A stretch of 64,000 bases of DNA from Hydrogenovibrio thermophilus (GCF_004028275.1 NZ_CP035033.1:2104501-2168500); one strand, 5' to 3'; numbered from the stretch's first letter, positions 17,584-27,331 are shown. Notes: a model not told the origin generated them from the sequence alone. Program-made: numbers and translations.

Positions 17584-17607
17584 AATGTACACAATATTGT
17601 ACACAAT
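17584..17607. promoter_or_regulatory. Operator-like tandem palindrome of ureide operon
   Basis: Two copies of ATGTACACAAT / ATTGTACACAAT with centres 12 bp apart lie just upstream of the amidase start. They match the TTGTAYACAA pattern upstream of the porin gene, so one regulator probably controls both – strand units. Confidence 0.75.
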
Positions 17608-17682
17608 ATAAATTCAGATAAAAAGCGATAACGACAAACACCCTTGGTTCATCCAAACATTATGCGAAATGAAAAAGAAAGA

Positions 17683-17759
17683 TGGTGCCTCCTCTGTGAC
17701 TTGAACACAGGACCTACCGATTATGAGTCGGGTGCTCTAACCAACTGAGCTAAGGAGGC
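17683..17759 (-). tRNA. tRNA with CAU anticodon (Ile2 or Met)
   Basis: This is a complete 77-nt cloverleaf with encoded CCA: acceptor GCCTCCT/AGGAGGC, D-arm AGCTCAGTTGGTTAGAGC, anticodon loop CTCATAA on a CCGA/TCGG stem, and T-arm CTGTG-TTCAAGT-CACAG. The anticodon CAU allows elongator Met or lysidine-modified Ile. The GACTCATAATCG arm, an unpaired 27–43 position and TTCAAGTC resemble tRNA-Ile2, but I cannot decide from sequence alone. Confidence 0.95.
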
Positions 17760-17947
17760 AGATTGACGTGCAATTTTTGAAACCCTGATTGATACAGGAT
17801 GACAGATACAGCGATTGAAAAGGACGATATTATAAAGAAAACGACAGGGTTTTCATCATGTTTTTTGGCGAGCACCCAAATCACTCTCATAAAACGCACT
17901 CAAAAACAGGGTTGCCACCTTGTTGCGCAAAAACACCTTATCAAGGT

Positions 17948-19315
17948 TTATGGCATTAAATCATGGTCGATTTCAGAATACGCGGTGACCTGATTGCGCC
18001 CTTTATCTTTTGAGACATACAGCGCTTTATCCGCCTGGGCAAGCAGTGCATCGATATTGGCACTTTCCCGGTTACTTTCAACCACCCCTAGACTGACGGT
18101 AAATTGAATAAATTGCTGATTGTGTTCTAACTCGATTTGACTGATTTGCTGGCGAAGAGTTTGCGCTATAGCCAAAGCCTCCATTTCAGCGGTATTGGGT
18201 AACAGCACCGCAAATTCTTCCCCGCCTAACCGACCCAACAAATCGGCCGGACGTAGATGGTTTTGAAGCGTGTTGGCAAACGCTTGCAGTGCTTTGTCCC
18301 CCAAAGCGTGGCCATAGGTGTCGTTGAGCTTTTTAAAATAATCGATATCGAGCATAATCAAACTCAACGGCGTTTTTTGCTGATACGACTGATCCAACAT
18401 CTGTTGCCCGAAGTCAAAAAACGCACGGCGGTTGCTGAGATGCGTCAGCGGGTCGCTGTAAGCGAGTTTTTCCGCACTTTCCTTGGCCTGTTCTAAATCG
18501 AACGTACGGGCCTTGACCTTTTCATCCAACTCTTGGTTTAGCTTTAACAACTCGTGTTGGTGCCCGTTCAATCGCTGAATCATTTGGTTGTAACTGTCTT
18601 TTAAAATGAGCAGTTCGTTTTTATCCGTCCACGGGATTTCCAGTTCTATCGGTTGCGGAGATTGGGTGTTTTGCTGCTGAATCTTCAGGGTAAATTCTTC
18701 CAGTGGTCGCCCCAAGTATTTTTTGATAAAGAAATAAATAATGAACCAAAGCGCGAAGGTTTTGATTAAGGAGTTAATCAGAATCAGAAAGAAGCCGTAT
18801 TTGACCCGTTCAAATACCAGATGGTCATTGGAATAAAGCGTCACTTGCCCTAAAAGAATATCTTCGTCAAACGCCGGGCCTTGATAGTGAATGGGAAATT
18901 GGTAATCGAAAAGCGATTTGGCGCCCAACCCGAACAGCTGCTGCTCTGTGGGGTTGCCCATCGAGTCAAAGTAGGTGACTTCGTTTTGTTCATTGAATAC
19001 GGTGCCGATCTGCAAGTCCATCTTGTGGTCGAGCGATTCAATTTTAACCCCCACCACGATGGGAAGGTTGTACATGCCCTGTAAAATCGAGCGTAGCAGC
19101 TCCTGATTGTACGTCCAAACCGAATCGGAAATGCCCTTACCAAAGGTGGCCGGTAAGGTTTGAATTTCTTCATAAAACTCTTTTTTGGTGTTTTCGTATT
19201 CTTTGTAAAGCTGAATCACCGTCACCAGTACCGCCACCAAAAAATAAAACCCGAAGATGACGGTCAACAGGTGGAGCGCAATGGATTGACGATAACGGTT
19301 CAGTAAGCCACGCAT
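17948..19315 (-). CDS. Membrane diguanylate cyclase (GGDEF)
   Basis: This 455-residue sensor enzyme has a transmembrane helix at about residues 14–36, a periplasmic domain of about 130 residues, a second helix near 170–195, a HAMP-like linker, a short coiled coil and a C-terminal GGDEF domain. The active-site motif is GGEEF near residue 363, with DIDYFKKLND.YGH upstream, so c-di-GMP synthesis is expected. No RxxD inhibitory site precedes GGEEF. Its start lies 15 bp after the stop of a periplasmic binding-protein gene, suggesting a two-gene sensing module. Confidence 0.88.
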   Translation of the reverse strand: MRGLLNRYRQSIALHLLTVIFGFYFLVAVLVTVIQLYKEYENTKKEFYEEIQTLPATFGKGISDSVWTYNQELLRSILQGMYNLPIVVGVKIESLDHKMDLQIGTVFNEQNEVTYFDSMGNPTEQQLFGLGAKSLFDYQFPIHYQGPAFDEDILLGQVTLYSNDHLVFERVKYGFFLILINSLIKTFALWFIIYFFIKKYLGRPLEEFTLKIQQQNTQSPQPIELEIPWTDKNELLILKDSYNQMIQRLNGHQHELLKLNQELDEKVKARTFDLEQAKESAEKLAYSDPLTHLSNRRAFFDFGQQMLDQSYQQKTPLSLIMLDIDYFKKLNDTYGHALGDKALQAFANTLQNHLRPADLLGRLGGEEFAVLLPNTAEMEALAIAQTLRQQISQIELEHNQQFIQFTVSLGVVESNRESANIDALLAQADKALYVSKDKGRNQVTAYSEIDHDLMP

Positions 19316-19330
19316 TTAAGTCATCATACT

Positions 19331-20137
19331 TTATTGTGCTTGCCAATCTTGAATGCCGTAACGTTCCAGCAATTCTTGTAAACGGCCGCTTTTTCGCATT
19401 TTCAGCGTTTCTTCCGAAAGGATTTTGGCGTATTCCGCGGACTTGGGATTTTTAGGCGAGAAACTGCTGTAAACGTCAATCACGGCGCTGGTGGTGCCGG
19501 ACACTTTCAACTGATCGGATTTACCCATTTGTTTGGCCTTATATTCCAAAACGATTTTGTCTTCAATGATGGCGGTCAAACGGCCATTGATGAGCATTTC
19601 AATTAATCTTTCCAGAGGCTTTTCGCCGGTAATGGCCAGAACATTTTCCGGATTTTGATTAATGTAGTCCATCACCGTCGGATCCACATAATCGTACCCT
19701 TTGATGATGCCGATCATTTTCGCTTGCTTGAGCGAGTCGGTTCCGGTATAGCGCCAGGACGCGTCTTTCTGACTGAAAAAGGTGCTGTTGCTTTTCCCTA
19801 ACGGAAAATCGGGAAACACGAAATCCGGCGCTTCTTCTCGGAAGCAGGCCATGGTGCCGTCCAGCTTGCCTTCTCTAATCAGTTGCAAACCTCGGTAATA
19901 AGAAACCTCGACAAACTCCACCTCATGCCCTCTCGCTTTCAGTGCCTCCTCCATCAAATCGCCCAAATAACCGACCTTGCCTTGGTTTTGACTGGGAATG
20001 CAGTCGTAAGGGCACCATTCATCGGTCGCGATGCGAAGGGTATCCGAAAACGCATAAGTGGGGAGAATGACCATAAGACAGGTCAATATCAAGCCGAAGC
20101 TCAGAGAGGTTTGGGGTTGCTTGGCTTCCGCACGCAT
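19331..20137 (-). CDS. Periplasmic solute-binding protein (SBP_bac_3)
   Basis: This 268-residue protein has a signal peptide (hydrophobic LILTCLMVILPTYAFS) and a type-II periplasmic binding domain like those of amino-acid ABC importers (LRIATDEWCPYDC at the start, YLGDLMEEALKARG, and LIREGKLDGTMACF). Two early cysteines (WCPYDC) may form a disulphide. There are no ABC permease or ATPase genes nearby; instead it is followed at once by the diguanylate cyclase gene, so it may present a ligand to that receptor's periplasmic domain. Confidence 0.83.
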   Translation of the reverse strand: MRAEAKQPQTSLSFGLILTCLMVILPTYAFSDTLRIATDEWCPYDCIPSQNQGKVGYLGDLMEEALKARGHEVEFVEVSYYRGLQLIREGKLDGTMACFREEAPDFVFPDFPLGKSNSTFFSQKDASWRYTGTDSLKQAKMIGIIKGYDYVDPTVMDYINQNPENVLAITGEKPLERLIEMLINGRLTAIIEDKIVLEYKAKQMGKSDQLKVSGTTSAVIDVYSSFSPKNPKSAEYAKILSEETLKMRKSGRLQELLERYGIQDWQAQ

Positions 20138-20295
20138 GGTGATACTCCAAATAAAAGTAAGGTTTTTCCATTATAGGGTTTCCACCCGAATACTTCCATA
20201 AGAGTTATTTCGAATGAAATGCGTGATTCATTGACCGAATAAAATGGCGTTAGAGGCGAGAACAGGTCAGAAATGAAAACGTTGGAAAGAAATGA

Positions 20296-20321
20296 AAAAA
20301 CCACCAGGCCTGGTGGTTTTT
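20296..20321. terminator. 26-bp perfect palindrome terminator after rpoD
   Basis: A perfect inverted repeat centred on CCAGGCCTGG (20304–20313), identical over 26 bp to the inner part of the terminator at 4097–4130. A and T runs flank the stem, so it can terminate rpoD transcription on the – strand. Confidence 0.85.
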
Positions 20322-20377
20322 CAGATGCTCATTACGGGCTTGCCGGTAATGTTTGTCGTGATGTGAACGGCTTAAAA

Positions 20378-22162
20378 TCAGTCCAAAAAGCTTTTCAAAC
20401 GCTCGGCACGACTTGGATGACGCAGTTTGCGCAGGGCTTTGGCTTCGATTTGACGGATACGCTCACGCGTTACGTCAAACTGTTTACCAACCTCTTCCAA
20501 CGTGTGGTCGGTGTTCATGCCCAAACCGAAACGCATACGCAACACTTTAGCTTCGCGCGGCGTCAAGGTGCTGAGCATTTCACGAACGGTTTCGCCCATG
20601 CCTTCCAAATCGGCGGAATCCTGCGGAGACAGGATATTGGAATCTTCGATAAAGTCGCCCAATGAGGAATCTTCATCGTCACCGACCGGGGTTTCCATGG
20701 AAATAGGTTCTTTGGCGATTTTCATCACTTTGCGAACCTTGTCTTCCGGCATTTCCATTTCTTCGGCCAGTTCTTCCGGCGTCGGTTCACGCCCCATTTT
20801 TTGCAACAACTGACGCTGGATTCGGTTCAGCTTGTTGATGGTTTCAATCATGTGCACCGGAATACGGATGGTACGCGCCTGGTCGGCAATCGAACGGGTG
20901 ATGGCCTGACGAATCCACCAAGTCGCGTAAGTGGAAAACTTGTAACCACGACGATATTCGAACTTTTCCACCGCTTTCATCAGGCCGATGTTGCCTTCCT
21001 GAATCAAGTCCAGGAATTGCAGGCCACGGTTGGTGTATTTTTTGGCGATGGAAATAACCAGACGCAGGTTGGCCTCAATCATTTCACGCTTGGCAACACG
21101 CGCCTGACTCTCGGCCTTGCTCAAATCCTTGTAGATGGTTTTGAATTCGTTGATCGGCATTTTTTCCGATTTTTCAATCATCGCCAAACGCTTTTGCGCG
21201 CGCTTCACTTCGGAACGCACCGCTTCCAACGCATCGGCTTTATCCGAATGCGCTTCTTTCAAACGATCAATCAATTCGTAATCGGTTTCGGAACCGACGA
21301 ACAGTTTCAAGAAGCTAGGACGCGGCACACCGGCTTGACGCATCGCCGCATTCACGATGTTACGCTCCTGCTCGCGAATACCGGCGATTTTCATTTTGAT
21401 GGTCTTGATCGTACGGTTGACGAACACCGGCGACAATTTGACCGTCGCCAACAATTCAACGACTTTCGCACGCTGCTTGACCGACTTCGGATCGGAATAG
21501 CCTTTTTCGGCTTCCATCTTTAACGTTTCGGTATTCAGCTTGTCGAGATTTTTCAAGAACTCGTCCAGCTCTTCCTGATTGATACCGTCTTCTTTCGGCT
21601 CACCGGAATCATTATCCGGCGACAATTCTTCAATCGGAATATCGACCAGGTCTGACGGACGTACAAACCCTTGAATCAAGTCGGCGGTTTTCCCTTCCCC
21701 TTCGTCGATGCGAGAGAAAGAGTTCAACAAATCGGTCGCGACCACCGGGTATTTCGCCATGGCTTCCAGCATGTCGCGGATGCCGTATTCGATACGCTTG
21801 GCAATCTCAACCTCGCCCTGACGCGTCAACAGTTCGACCGACCCCATTTCGCGCATGTACATACGCACCGGATCGGTGGTACGACCGAATTCGGCATCGA
21901 CTTCCGCCAGTGCCAAAATCGCGGCCTCAGCGGCGGCATCGTCGAAGGTTTCACCTTCTTTGGTCAAAAGTTCGTCGGAGTCCGGCGCGGATTCGAACAA
22001 TTGAATCCCGAAATCCCTTAGAATCGTTAATACTTGTCCAAGCTGATCTTCCTCGATATCATCCGGCAGAACATCGTTCACGTCGGAAAACGTCAAGTAA
22101 CCCAGATCCTTGGCTCTTTCAATCAAGTCAATTAACTGCTGCTTTCTTTCTACTCTTGTCAT
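20378..22162 (-). CDS. rpoD: Primary sigma factor RpoD (sigma-70)
   Basis: This is the 594-residue housekeeping sigma factor. The N-terminal region 1.1 ([18 protein letters not shown]), region 1.2 ([21 protein letters not shown]), the acidic non-conserved insert, region 2 ([41 protein letters not shown], then the WWIRQAITR helix), region 3 and the region 4.2 helix-turn-helix ([22 protein letters not shown]) are all in order. ATG 22162 has GAGG five bases upstream; an upstream in-frame TTG at 22207 is unlikely. It is the last gene of the rpsU–yqeY–dnaG–rpoD block. Confidence 0.97.
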   Translation of the reverse strand: MTRVERKQQLIDLIERAKDLGYLTFSDVNDVLPDDIEEDQLGQVLTILRDFGIQLFESAPDSDELLTKEGETFDDAAAEAAILALAEVDAEFGRTTDPVRMYMREMGSVELLTRQGEVEIAKRIEYGIRDMLEAMAKYPVVATDLLNSFSRIDEGEGKTADLIQGFVRPSDLVDIPIEELSPDNDSGEPKEDGINQEELDEFLKNLDKLNTETLKMEAEKGYSDPKSVKQRAKVVELLATVKLSPVFVNRTIKTIKMKIAGIREQERNIVNAAMRQAGVPRPSFLKLFVGSETDYELIDRLKEAHSDKADALEAVRSEVKRAQKRLAMIEKSEKMPINEFKTIYKDLSKAESQARVAKREMIEANLRLVISIAKKYTNRGLQFLDLIQEGNIGLMKAVEKFEYRRGYKFSTYATWWIRQAITRSIADQARTIRIPVHMIETINKLNRIQRQLLQKMGREPTPEELAEEMEMPEDKVRKVMKIAKEPISMETPVGDDEDSSLGDFIEDSNILSPQDSADLEGMGETVREMLSTLTPREAKVLRMRFGLGMNTDHTLEEVGKQFDVTRERIRQIEAKALRKLRHPSRAERLKSFLD

Positions 22163-22222
22163 CTTTGCCTCAATTTTAGATTCTAAGGAAGGAACCGAAC
22201 CCTCCAAAAAATAGAACAGAAT

Positions 22223-22228
22223 ATTATA
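22223..22228 (-). promoter_or_regulatory. Possible internal rpoD promoter (-10)
   Basis: An AT-rich stretch between dnaG and rpoD holds a perfect TATAAT on the – strand, about 60 bp before the rpoD start. I do not see a clear -35 element. Confidence 0.4.
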
Positions 22229-22302
22229 CTAGATTTTCAATAAGATTTTGAATTTTCATCAAAATCAAACCTGGAAACAGACTGAATTAAACCGCGCGAA
22301 TC

Positions 22303-24042
22303 TCAATCGTTTTTGCCCATTAACTTTTCCGTTAGGGCCTTTCTGTCGCGCTCTTTCTGCAGCTCGGTTCCAATTCTCAGCACGATGGCTTTAAATTCAT
22401 TTTCGATAAACGTATCGTCGTTTTGTATTTCAATGCCGTGAACCTGTTTCAACACCCGTTCACGCGGGGCTTCACCCAACCAGGCTGTGACGGCTTCCGG
22501 CACATAATTATTGGCCTGCAATACCTGTACCAATTGCGCCAAAAAGCGGTATTCGGCATTATCGGAGCGCTTCAAATCCGCAATCAAAGCTTCGGAAAAC
22601 ACGCCGCCCCACGACGGCCTTGCCAGTAACAGGCGAATCAGCTTCAACACCACACTGGTGGCTTTCAAATTCACCGGTTTTTCGGGTTGCTTAGGCGCTT
22701 TCTTTGCCGTGGACGACACCCGTATCCCCATCACCTGCCCCAGACGCCATACCGGCATTTCCACATAATCCGATAGGATTTTGGTCAGCAAATCCGGCAT
22801 CGCGTCCGGTGCCGACACAATATATGGTTTGGCCAATGCGATCAATTGTTGTTGCCCTTCAGCGCTCGACAACGGCAAGCCGAGCCGCCCGATCAAGCCT
22901 TTAAACAGGAAATCGGACAAGGTCATGGACTGCTTGACCCGTGCCTTGAAGCCGTCCACGCCCTCTTTGCGAACGGTGGAATCCGGGTCTTCGCCCTGAT
23001 CCAAAAACAAAAACCGCACCGAGCGGGTACCGACCATATTCGGCAAGGCCAGCTCCAAGGCCTTCCAGGCGGCTTTCTTGCCCGCTTCGTCGCCGTCAAA
23101 ACAGAACACCACTTCGTTCACTTGGCGAAACAGAATATCCAAATGTTCCGCCGTGATCGCCGTTCCCAATGTCGCCACCGCATTGCGAATGCCGAACTGC
23201 GCCAGTGCCACCACGTCCATATAACCTTCCACCACCAGAATATGGTCGGGGTTCTCACGCGACTGGCGCATTTCATACAGGCCATACAAGGTGTATGTCT
23301 TATGGAATATGGGCGTTTCCGGCGAATTCAAGTACTTAGGCTGATCTTCCGGCGTCAAAACCCGTCCGCCGAACGCCACAACCCGGCCCCGGCCGTCCCG
23401 AATCGGGAACATGATACGGTGCCGAAAACGATCGTAGGTCTTACCGTCGTCTTTTTGCACCAGCATACCGGTTTCCACCAGCTGCTGTTTCAACGTCGCG
23501 TCGGCTTTCAAGCCGGACACCAGACTGTCCCAACCCGGCGGCGCAAAACCGATGACAAAGGTTTTGGCGATTTCGGAGGTCAGGCCGCGTTGCTTAAGAT
23601 ATTGCTTGGCTTCCTCAGAGGCGGGGTGATTCTTCAATTGCTGGCGGTAGAACTTGGTCACGGCGTGCATCACGTCGTATAAATCCCGCGAGGCCTGTTG
23701 TTGCTTGGCTTCTTTCGGAGTCAACTTCTCGCGCGGCACTTCCATGCCGTTCATCGCGGCCAACGTTTCCACTGCTTCAACAAATGTCAAACCGTCGTAT
23801 TCCGTCAGAAACTTGATGGCATCGCCACTGGCCCCACAACCAAAGCAATGATAAAACTGCTTTTGCGGATTCACGTTAAAGGACGGTGTTTTTTCGTCGT
23901 GGAACGGGCAACAGGCTTTGTAGGTGCTACCGGCTTTCTTCAACGGCACCCGTTGATTAATCACCTGTACGATGTCCGCCCGAGCCAGCAGGTCTTCGAT
24001 AAAGGAACGCGGGATACTGCCCTTAGGCGACTTTCCAACCAC
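22303..24042 (-). CDS. dnaG: DNA primase DnaG
   Basis: This 579-residue primase makes RNA primers at the replication fork. The N-terminal CHC2 zinc site is Cys45, His48, Cys66 and Cys69. The catalytic Toprim core shows VEGYMDVVAL and FCFDGDEAGKKAAWKAL, and the C-terminal third is the helicase-interaction domain. The start is GTG with AGGAG nine bases before it. It follows a terminator-like hairpin (24111–24143), so its expression relative to rpsU–yqeY may be reduced or driven by its own promoter. Confidence 0.96.
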   Translation of the reverse strand: MVGKSPKGSIPRSFIEDLLARADIVQVINQRVPLKKAGSTYKACCPFHDEKTPSFNVNPQKQFYHCFGCGASGDAIKFLTEYDGLTFVEAVETLAAMNGMEVPREKLTPKEAKQQQASRDLYDVMHAVTKFYRQQLKNHPASEEAKQYLKQRGLTSEIAKTFVIGFAPPGWDSLVSGLKADATLKQQLVETGMLVQKDDGKTYDRFRHRIMFPIRDGRGRVVAFGGRVLTPEDQPKYLNSPETPIFHKTYTLYGLYEMRQSRENPDHILVVEGYMDVVALAQFGIRNAVATLGTAITAEHLDILFRQVNEVVFCFDGDEAGKKAAWKALELALPNMVGTRSVRFLFLDQGEDPDSTVRKEGVDGFKARVKQSMTLSDFLFKGLIGRLGLPLSSAEGQQQLIALAKPYIVSAPDAMPDLLTKILSDYVEMPVWRLGQVMGIRVSSTAKKAPKQPEKPVNLKATSVVLKLIRLLLARPSWGGVFSEALIADLKRSDNAEYRFLAQLVQVLQANNYVPEAVTAWLGEAPRERVLKQVHGIEIQNDDTFIENEFKAIVLRIGTELQKERDRKALTEKLMGKND

Positions 24043-24077
24043 TTACCGTCACTCCTTCAACTTGGTCTGAACACAGC

Positions 24078-24086
24078 TTATCCACA
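24078..24086. promoter_or_regulatory. DnaA-box-like sequence upstream of dnaG
   Basis: A perfect TTATCCACA nonamer lies 36 bp upstream of the dnaG start. One copy in 64 kb may be chance, but the position is suggestive. Confidence 0.4.
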
Positions 24087-24110
24087 GAAAAATACACATC
24101 CCTTAAACGC

Positions 24111-24143
24111 AAAAAACCCGCCGGTGCATACACCTGCGGGTTT
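24111..24143 (-). terminator. Terminator/attenuator between yqeY and dnaG
   Basis: On the – strand AAACCCGCAGGTG pairs with CACCGGCGGGTTT (one mismatch) around a TATG loop and runs into U6. It sits between the yqeY stop and dnaG, as expected for graded expression in a macromolecular synthesis operon. Confidence 0.85.
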
Positions 24144-24177
24144 ATCTGATTGTAACCAATTTTTGAATTAAAAGCGC

Positions 24178-24627
24178 TTAGCCGAGCTTAGACTTAATCA
24201 ACTTGCTCACTTCAGCCATATCGGCACGGCCTTGCATTTTCGGCTTCAACAGCCCCATGACCTTCCCCATGTCTTGCATGGAGCTGGCTGACACTTCCGC
24301 AACCGCCTCATCAATCATCTGAGCGATTTCCGCTTCCGTCAAGGCTTGCGGCAGAAAGTCCTGGATAACGGTCATCTCATACGCTTCCTGCTCGGCCAAT
24401 TCCGGTCTGTCCGCATCCAAATACTGTTGGTGGGAGTCGCGTCTCTGCTTCAACATCTTATCCAAGATCGGCAGTACGTCGGCATCGTCTTCAAGGGTGG
24501 TTTGTTTGTCCACTTCCACTTGTTTGATGGCCGCGAGCATGGAGCGGATCACCGCCAGGCGCTCTTTTTCCTTCGCCTTCATGGCTTCCTTCATCGCGGA
24601 AGTCAGTGTTGCTTTTAATTCTGACAT
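24178..24627 (-). CDS. yqeY: GatB/YqeY domain protein
   Basis: This 149-residue helical protein matches YqeY, a stand-alone relative of the GatB tail domain that binds tRNA in the amidotransferase. ERLAVIRSMLAAIKQVEVDK, KRRDSHQQY-type and the C-terminal GKVMGLLKPKMQGRADMAEVSKLIKSKL are characteristic. ATG 24627 is preferred to TTG 24630 since AGGA lies eight bases upstream of it. It sits 23 bp after rpsU and its precise cellular role is unknown. Confidence 0.92.
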   Translation of the reverse strand: MSELKATLTSAMKEAMKAKEKERLAVIRSMLAAIKQVEVDKQTTLEDDADVLPILDKMLKQRRDSHQQYLDADRPELAEQEAYEMTVIQDFLPQALTEAEIAQMIDEAVAEVSASSMQDMGKVMGLLKPKMQGRADMAEVSKLIKSKLG

Positions 24628-24650
24628 CAATTCAATCCTGAAACCGATGC

Positions 24651-24866
24651 TTAGTACATACGAGTTGTACGACGGTTCTCACGAGACAAACGCTTGGCAA
24701 GACGCTTAGCAGCAGCGGCTTTCATACGTTTTCTGGCCCAAGTAGGCTTCTCATAGAACTCACGCTTACGAGACTCGGTCAATACACCGGCTTTTTCGCA
24801 AGCACGCTTGAAACGACGTAGGGCTACGTCAAATGGTTCGGTATCTCTTACTTTTACGCTTGGCAT
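24651..24866 (-). CDS. rpsU: Ribosomal protein S21
   Basis: This 71-residue basic protein is full-length bS21 of the small subunit ([20 protein letters not shown] at the start, Arg/Lys-rich helical tail). It opens the macromolecular synthesis operon and is divergent from tsaD, a common gammaproteobacterial arrangement. Confidence 0.97.
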   Translation of the reverse strand: MPSVKVRDTEPFDVALRRFKRACEKAGVLTESRKREFYEKPTWARKRMKAAAAKRLAKRLSRENRRTTRMY

Positions 24867-25093
24867 AATCTACTCTTTCTTTTAAATTCGTTTAACGATT
24901 TTCAACGTGGAAAACCAGGAAAACGCGAATTATAAAATTAACCTTCTAATTTTGCAAACAAAACTTCGGACATTTCCGGTGTTTTTGTTAAAATTTCGAG
25001 TCTTTCAAATAACAAACGCGACATCGGCCGGGGATTCACAAAATATCCGATTGCGCCGCGCTCGCTAAAATCGATTCACAACCAGCGGATACT

Positions 25094-26161
25094 ATGCACA
25101 CAACCGACATCAACGCGCCGTCCTTGACACTGGGCATTGAAACCTCCTGCGACGAGACGGGCATCGCCCTCTACCATTCGGAAAAAGGTTTGTTGGCGCA
25201 TTCCTTATACAGCCAAGTGAAACTGCATGCCGAATACGGCGGCGTGGTGCCGGAACTGGCGTCCCGCGACCATGTCCGCAAAATCCTTCCTTTGGTTCGT
25301 GAAACACTCGATAAAGCTCAAACCCAGCCATCGGACATCACCGGCATTGCTTATACTCGTGGCCCCGGTTTAATGGGCGCGTTACTCTCCGGTGCCGCGG
25401 TGGCGCGCAGCCTGGCTTTTGCCTGGCAACTTCCCGCCGTCGGCGTCCACCATATGGAAGGCCATTTGCTCGCCCCCATGCTGGAAGACACCCAACCCGA
25501 ATTTCCCTTTATTTGTTTATTGGTCTCTGGCGGTCACAGCATGATTATCCGCGTGGACGGCATTGGTCGTTACCGCTTACTGGGCGACACGCTCGACGAC
25601 GCCGCCGGTGAAGCTTTCGACAAAACCGCCAAAATGCTCGGCCTGGGCTACCCGGGCGGCCCAGAAGTTTCAAAGCGCGCCTTGCAAGGGGTTTCGGATC
25701 GCTACAAGTTTCCACGTCCGATGGTGGACCGCCCCGGTCTCGACATGAGTTTCAGCGGTTTGAAAACCTATACGCTCAATACCTGGCTGAAAGCGAAAGA
25801 CGAAAACGACGCCACCGAACAGACCCAAGCCGATATTTGCCGTGCCTTCGAAATGGCGGTGGCCGATACCTTGCGCATCAAATGCAAGCGCGCTTTGGAA
25901 CAGGAAGGGTTGAATCGTTTGGTCGTGTCGGGCGGTGTCAGCGCCAACCGGGAAATTCGCGAACAACTGACGGCGTTGATGGACAAACGCCGCGGCGAAG
26001 TCTTCTTTCCCCGTTTAGAGTTCTGCACCGACAACGGCGCCATGATTGCTTATGCCGGGTCGAAACGTTTGGCAGCCGGGCAATCCGACGATTTGAATTT
26101 CGCCTGCCAACCGCGCTGGGACTTGGAGTCCCTCACGCCAATCGACGATTCAGTCGTTTGA
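25094..26161 (+). CDS. tsaD: tRNA t6A synthesis protein TsaD
   Basis: This 355-residue ASKHA-fold protein transfers threonylcarbamoyl to A37 of ANN-decoding tRNAs together with TsaB, TsaE and TsaC. It starts with a typical [15 protein letters not shown]. The metal motif is [10 protein letters not shown], followed by [31 protein letters not shown] and the terminal [14 protein letters not shown] and [13 protein letters not shown] blocks. The leader of about ten N-terminal residues is slightly longer than in E. coli. TAAAAT at 25065–25070 is a possible -10. Confidence 0.97.
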   Translation: MHTTDINAPSLTLGIETSCDETGIALYHSEKGLLAHSLYSQVKLHAEYGGVVPELASRDHVRKILPLVRETLDKAQTQPSDITGIAYTRGPGLMGALLSGAAVARSLAFAWQLPAVGVHHMEGHLLAPMLEDTQPEFPFICLLVSGGHSMIIRVDGIGRYRLLGDTLDDAAGEAFDKTAKMLGLGYPGGPEVSKRALQGVSDRYKFPRPMVDRPGLDMSFSGLKTYTLNTWLKAKDENDATEQTQADICRAFEMAVADTLRIKCKRALEQEGLNRLVVSGGVSANREIREQLTALMDKRRGEVFFPRLEFCTDNGAMIAYAGSKRLAAGQSDDLNFACQPRWDLESLTPIDDSVV

Positions 26162-26176
26162 GTCAAACGCCGAAAC

Positions 26177-26791
26177 TCAATCCGCTTTCGGTTTCTTTTT
26201 AATCAGGTCTTCTTCGCCTTTGAGCAGGCGTTGGATATTACTGCGGTGGCGCCAGAACAGAATCAACGTCATCAAGGTCGTCACGCCCACCCAACTCATT
26301 TCCGCATCGGACAGAAAATAGATATACATCGGCGCCAGCGCAGTGGCAATCAAAGCCGATAAAGATGAAATTTTCAACACCTTAGCGACAAACAACCAGG
26401 TTCCCGCCACGGCAATTCCGATCGGGAAGGACAATCCGAACATCACCCCCAACATGGTGGCCACGCCTTTTCCACCTCGGAAACCGAAAAACACCGGATA
26501 CAAATGCCCGATGAAACTCGCGAAACCGATTAGGATCACCAACAACGGTGACCAACCGGCATAGTTGGCCAGCACCACCGGCACAAAGCCTTTCAGAATA
26601 TCGCCCAACAGCGTCACCGCCGCCGGTTTGGAACCATACAGGCGTTTGACGTTGGTCGCCCCCGGGTTGCCGGAACCGTCTTGGCGCGGGTCGCCCAACC
26701 CCATCAACCGGCAAACGATAATCGCCGAGGAAATCGAGCCCAGACCATAAGCCGCCAAAAGCGCCAACCATTGCATACCTGTAAAATCCAC
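26177..26791 (-). CDS. plsY: Glycerol-3-phosphate acyltransferase PlsY
   Basis: This 204-residue five-helix inner-membrane enzyme transfers acyl groups from acyl-phosphate to glycerol-3-phosphate, the first step of phospholipid synthesis. Motifs are LGSISSAIIVCR, GSGNPGATNVKR (motif 1) and FRGGKGVATMLG (motif 3). The start is GTG 26791 with AAGGA nine bases upstream; ATG 26776 would shorten the leader but lacks good spacing. It is convergent with tsaD and divergent from folB. Confidence 0.94.
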   Translation of the reverse strand: MDFTGMQWLALLAAYGLGSISSAIIVCRLMGLGDPRQDGSGNPGATNVKRLYGSKPAAVTLLGDILKGFVPVVLANYAGWSPLLVILIGFASFIGHLYPVFFGFRGGKGVATMLGVMFGLSFPIGIAVAGTWLFVAKVLKISSLSALIATALAPMYIYFLSDAEMSWVGVTTLMTLILFWRHRSNIQRLLKGEEDLIKKKPKAD

Positions 26792-26946
26792 TCTTCAGAA
26801 TCCTTTTTTGTTGAATCGAAAACTTATCGACATGTCGTCCGTGATTTGGAAGCGCTATTTTAACGAAATATGCGATAATTTCGAACAGAATTCATTCATC
26901 GCACCCCAAACGCGATGGATAACTGCATAGATTACGAGTGGATTTT

Positions 26947-27306
26947 ATGGCACAAGACACCATCTTTATACAGGGGTTAAAAACCCAGGCCGTCATCGGC
27001 GTGTACGACTGGGAAAAACAGTTCAAGCAACCTTTGATTTTCGATTTATCACTCGCCACCGACCTGCGTGCCGCAGCGCAATCCGACCGGTTGGCGGACA
27101 CCGTCAATTACAAAGCCATCAGCGATGAAATCATCGAGTTGGTCGCCGCCAGCCGTTTTGAATTGATTGAATCGCTGGCCGAAGCCGTTTGCCAACATAT
27201 TTTCGACCATCACGCCGGCGTATCGGCCATTGAACTGACGTTGCACAAACCCAATGCCGTCATCGAAACCGATTCCGTCGGACTGAAAATCCACCGTCAG
27301 CGCTGA
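26947..27306 (+). CDS. folB: Dihydroneopterin aldolase FolB
   Basis: This 119-residue folate-pathway enzyme forms 6-hydroxymethyl-dihydropterin. The N-terminal IFIQGLKTQAVIGVYDWE, the VNYKAI motif and the catalytic Glu of ELIESLAEAV are present, with KP near the end. ATG 26947 with GAGTGG five bases upstream is preferred to GTG 26938. A bidirectional palindromic terminator follows. Confidence 0.94.
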   Translation: MAQDTIFIQGLKTQAVIGVYDWEKQFKQPLIFDLSLATDLRAAAQSDRLADTVNYKAISDEIIELVAASRFELIESLAEAVCQHIFDHHAGVSAIELTLHKPNAVIETDSVGLKIHRQR

Positions 27307-27331
27307 CCGAGAAACACGAAAAACCAAACAA

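Noticed and set aside
20801-21523. Long + strand ORF (240 codons) opposite rpoD
   Set aside because: It is the mirror frame of rpoD; composition is His/Gln/Phe-rich as expected for an antisense shadow and it has no ribosome site.
22846-23682. Long + strand ORF (278 codons) opposite dnaG
   Set aside because: Antisense shadow of a well-supported primase gene.
24078-24086. Replication origin at the DnaA-box-like site
   Set aside because: Only one box, no AT-rich unwinding region and no dnaA/dnaN neighbours.
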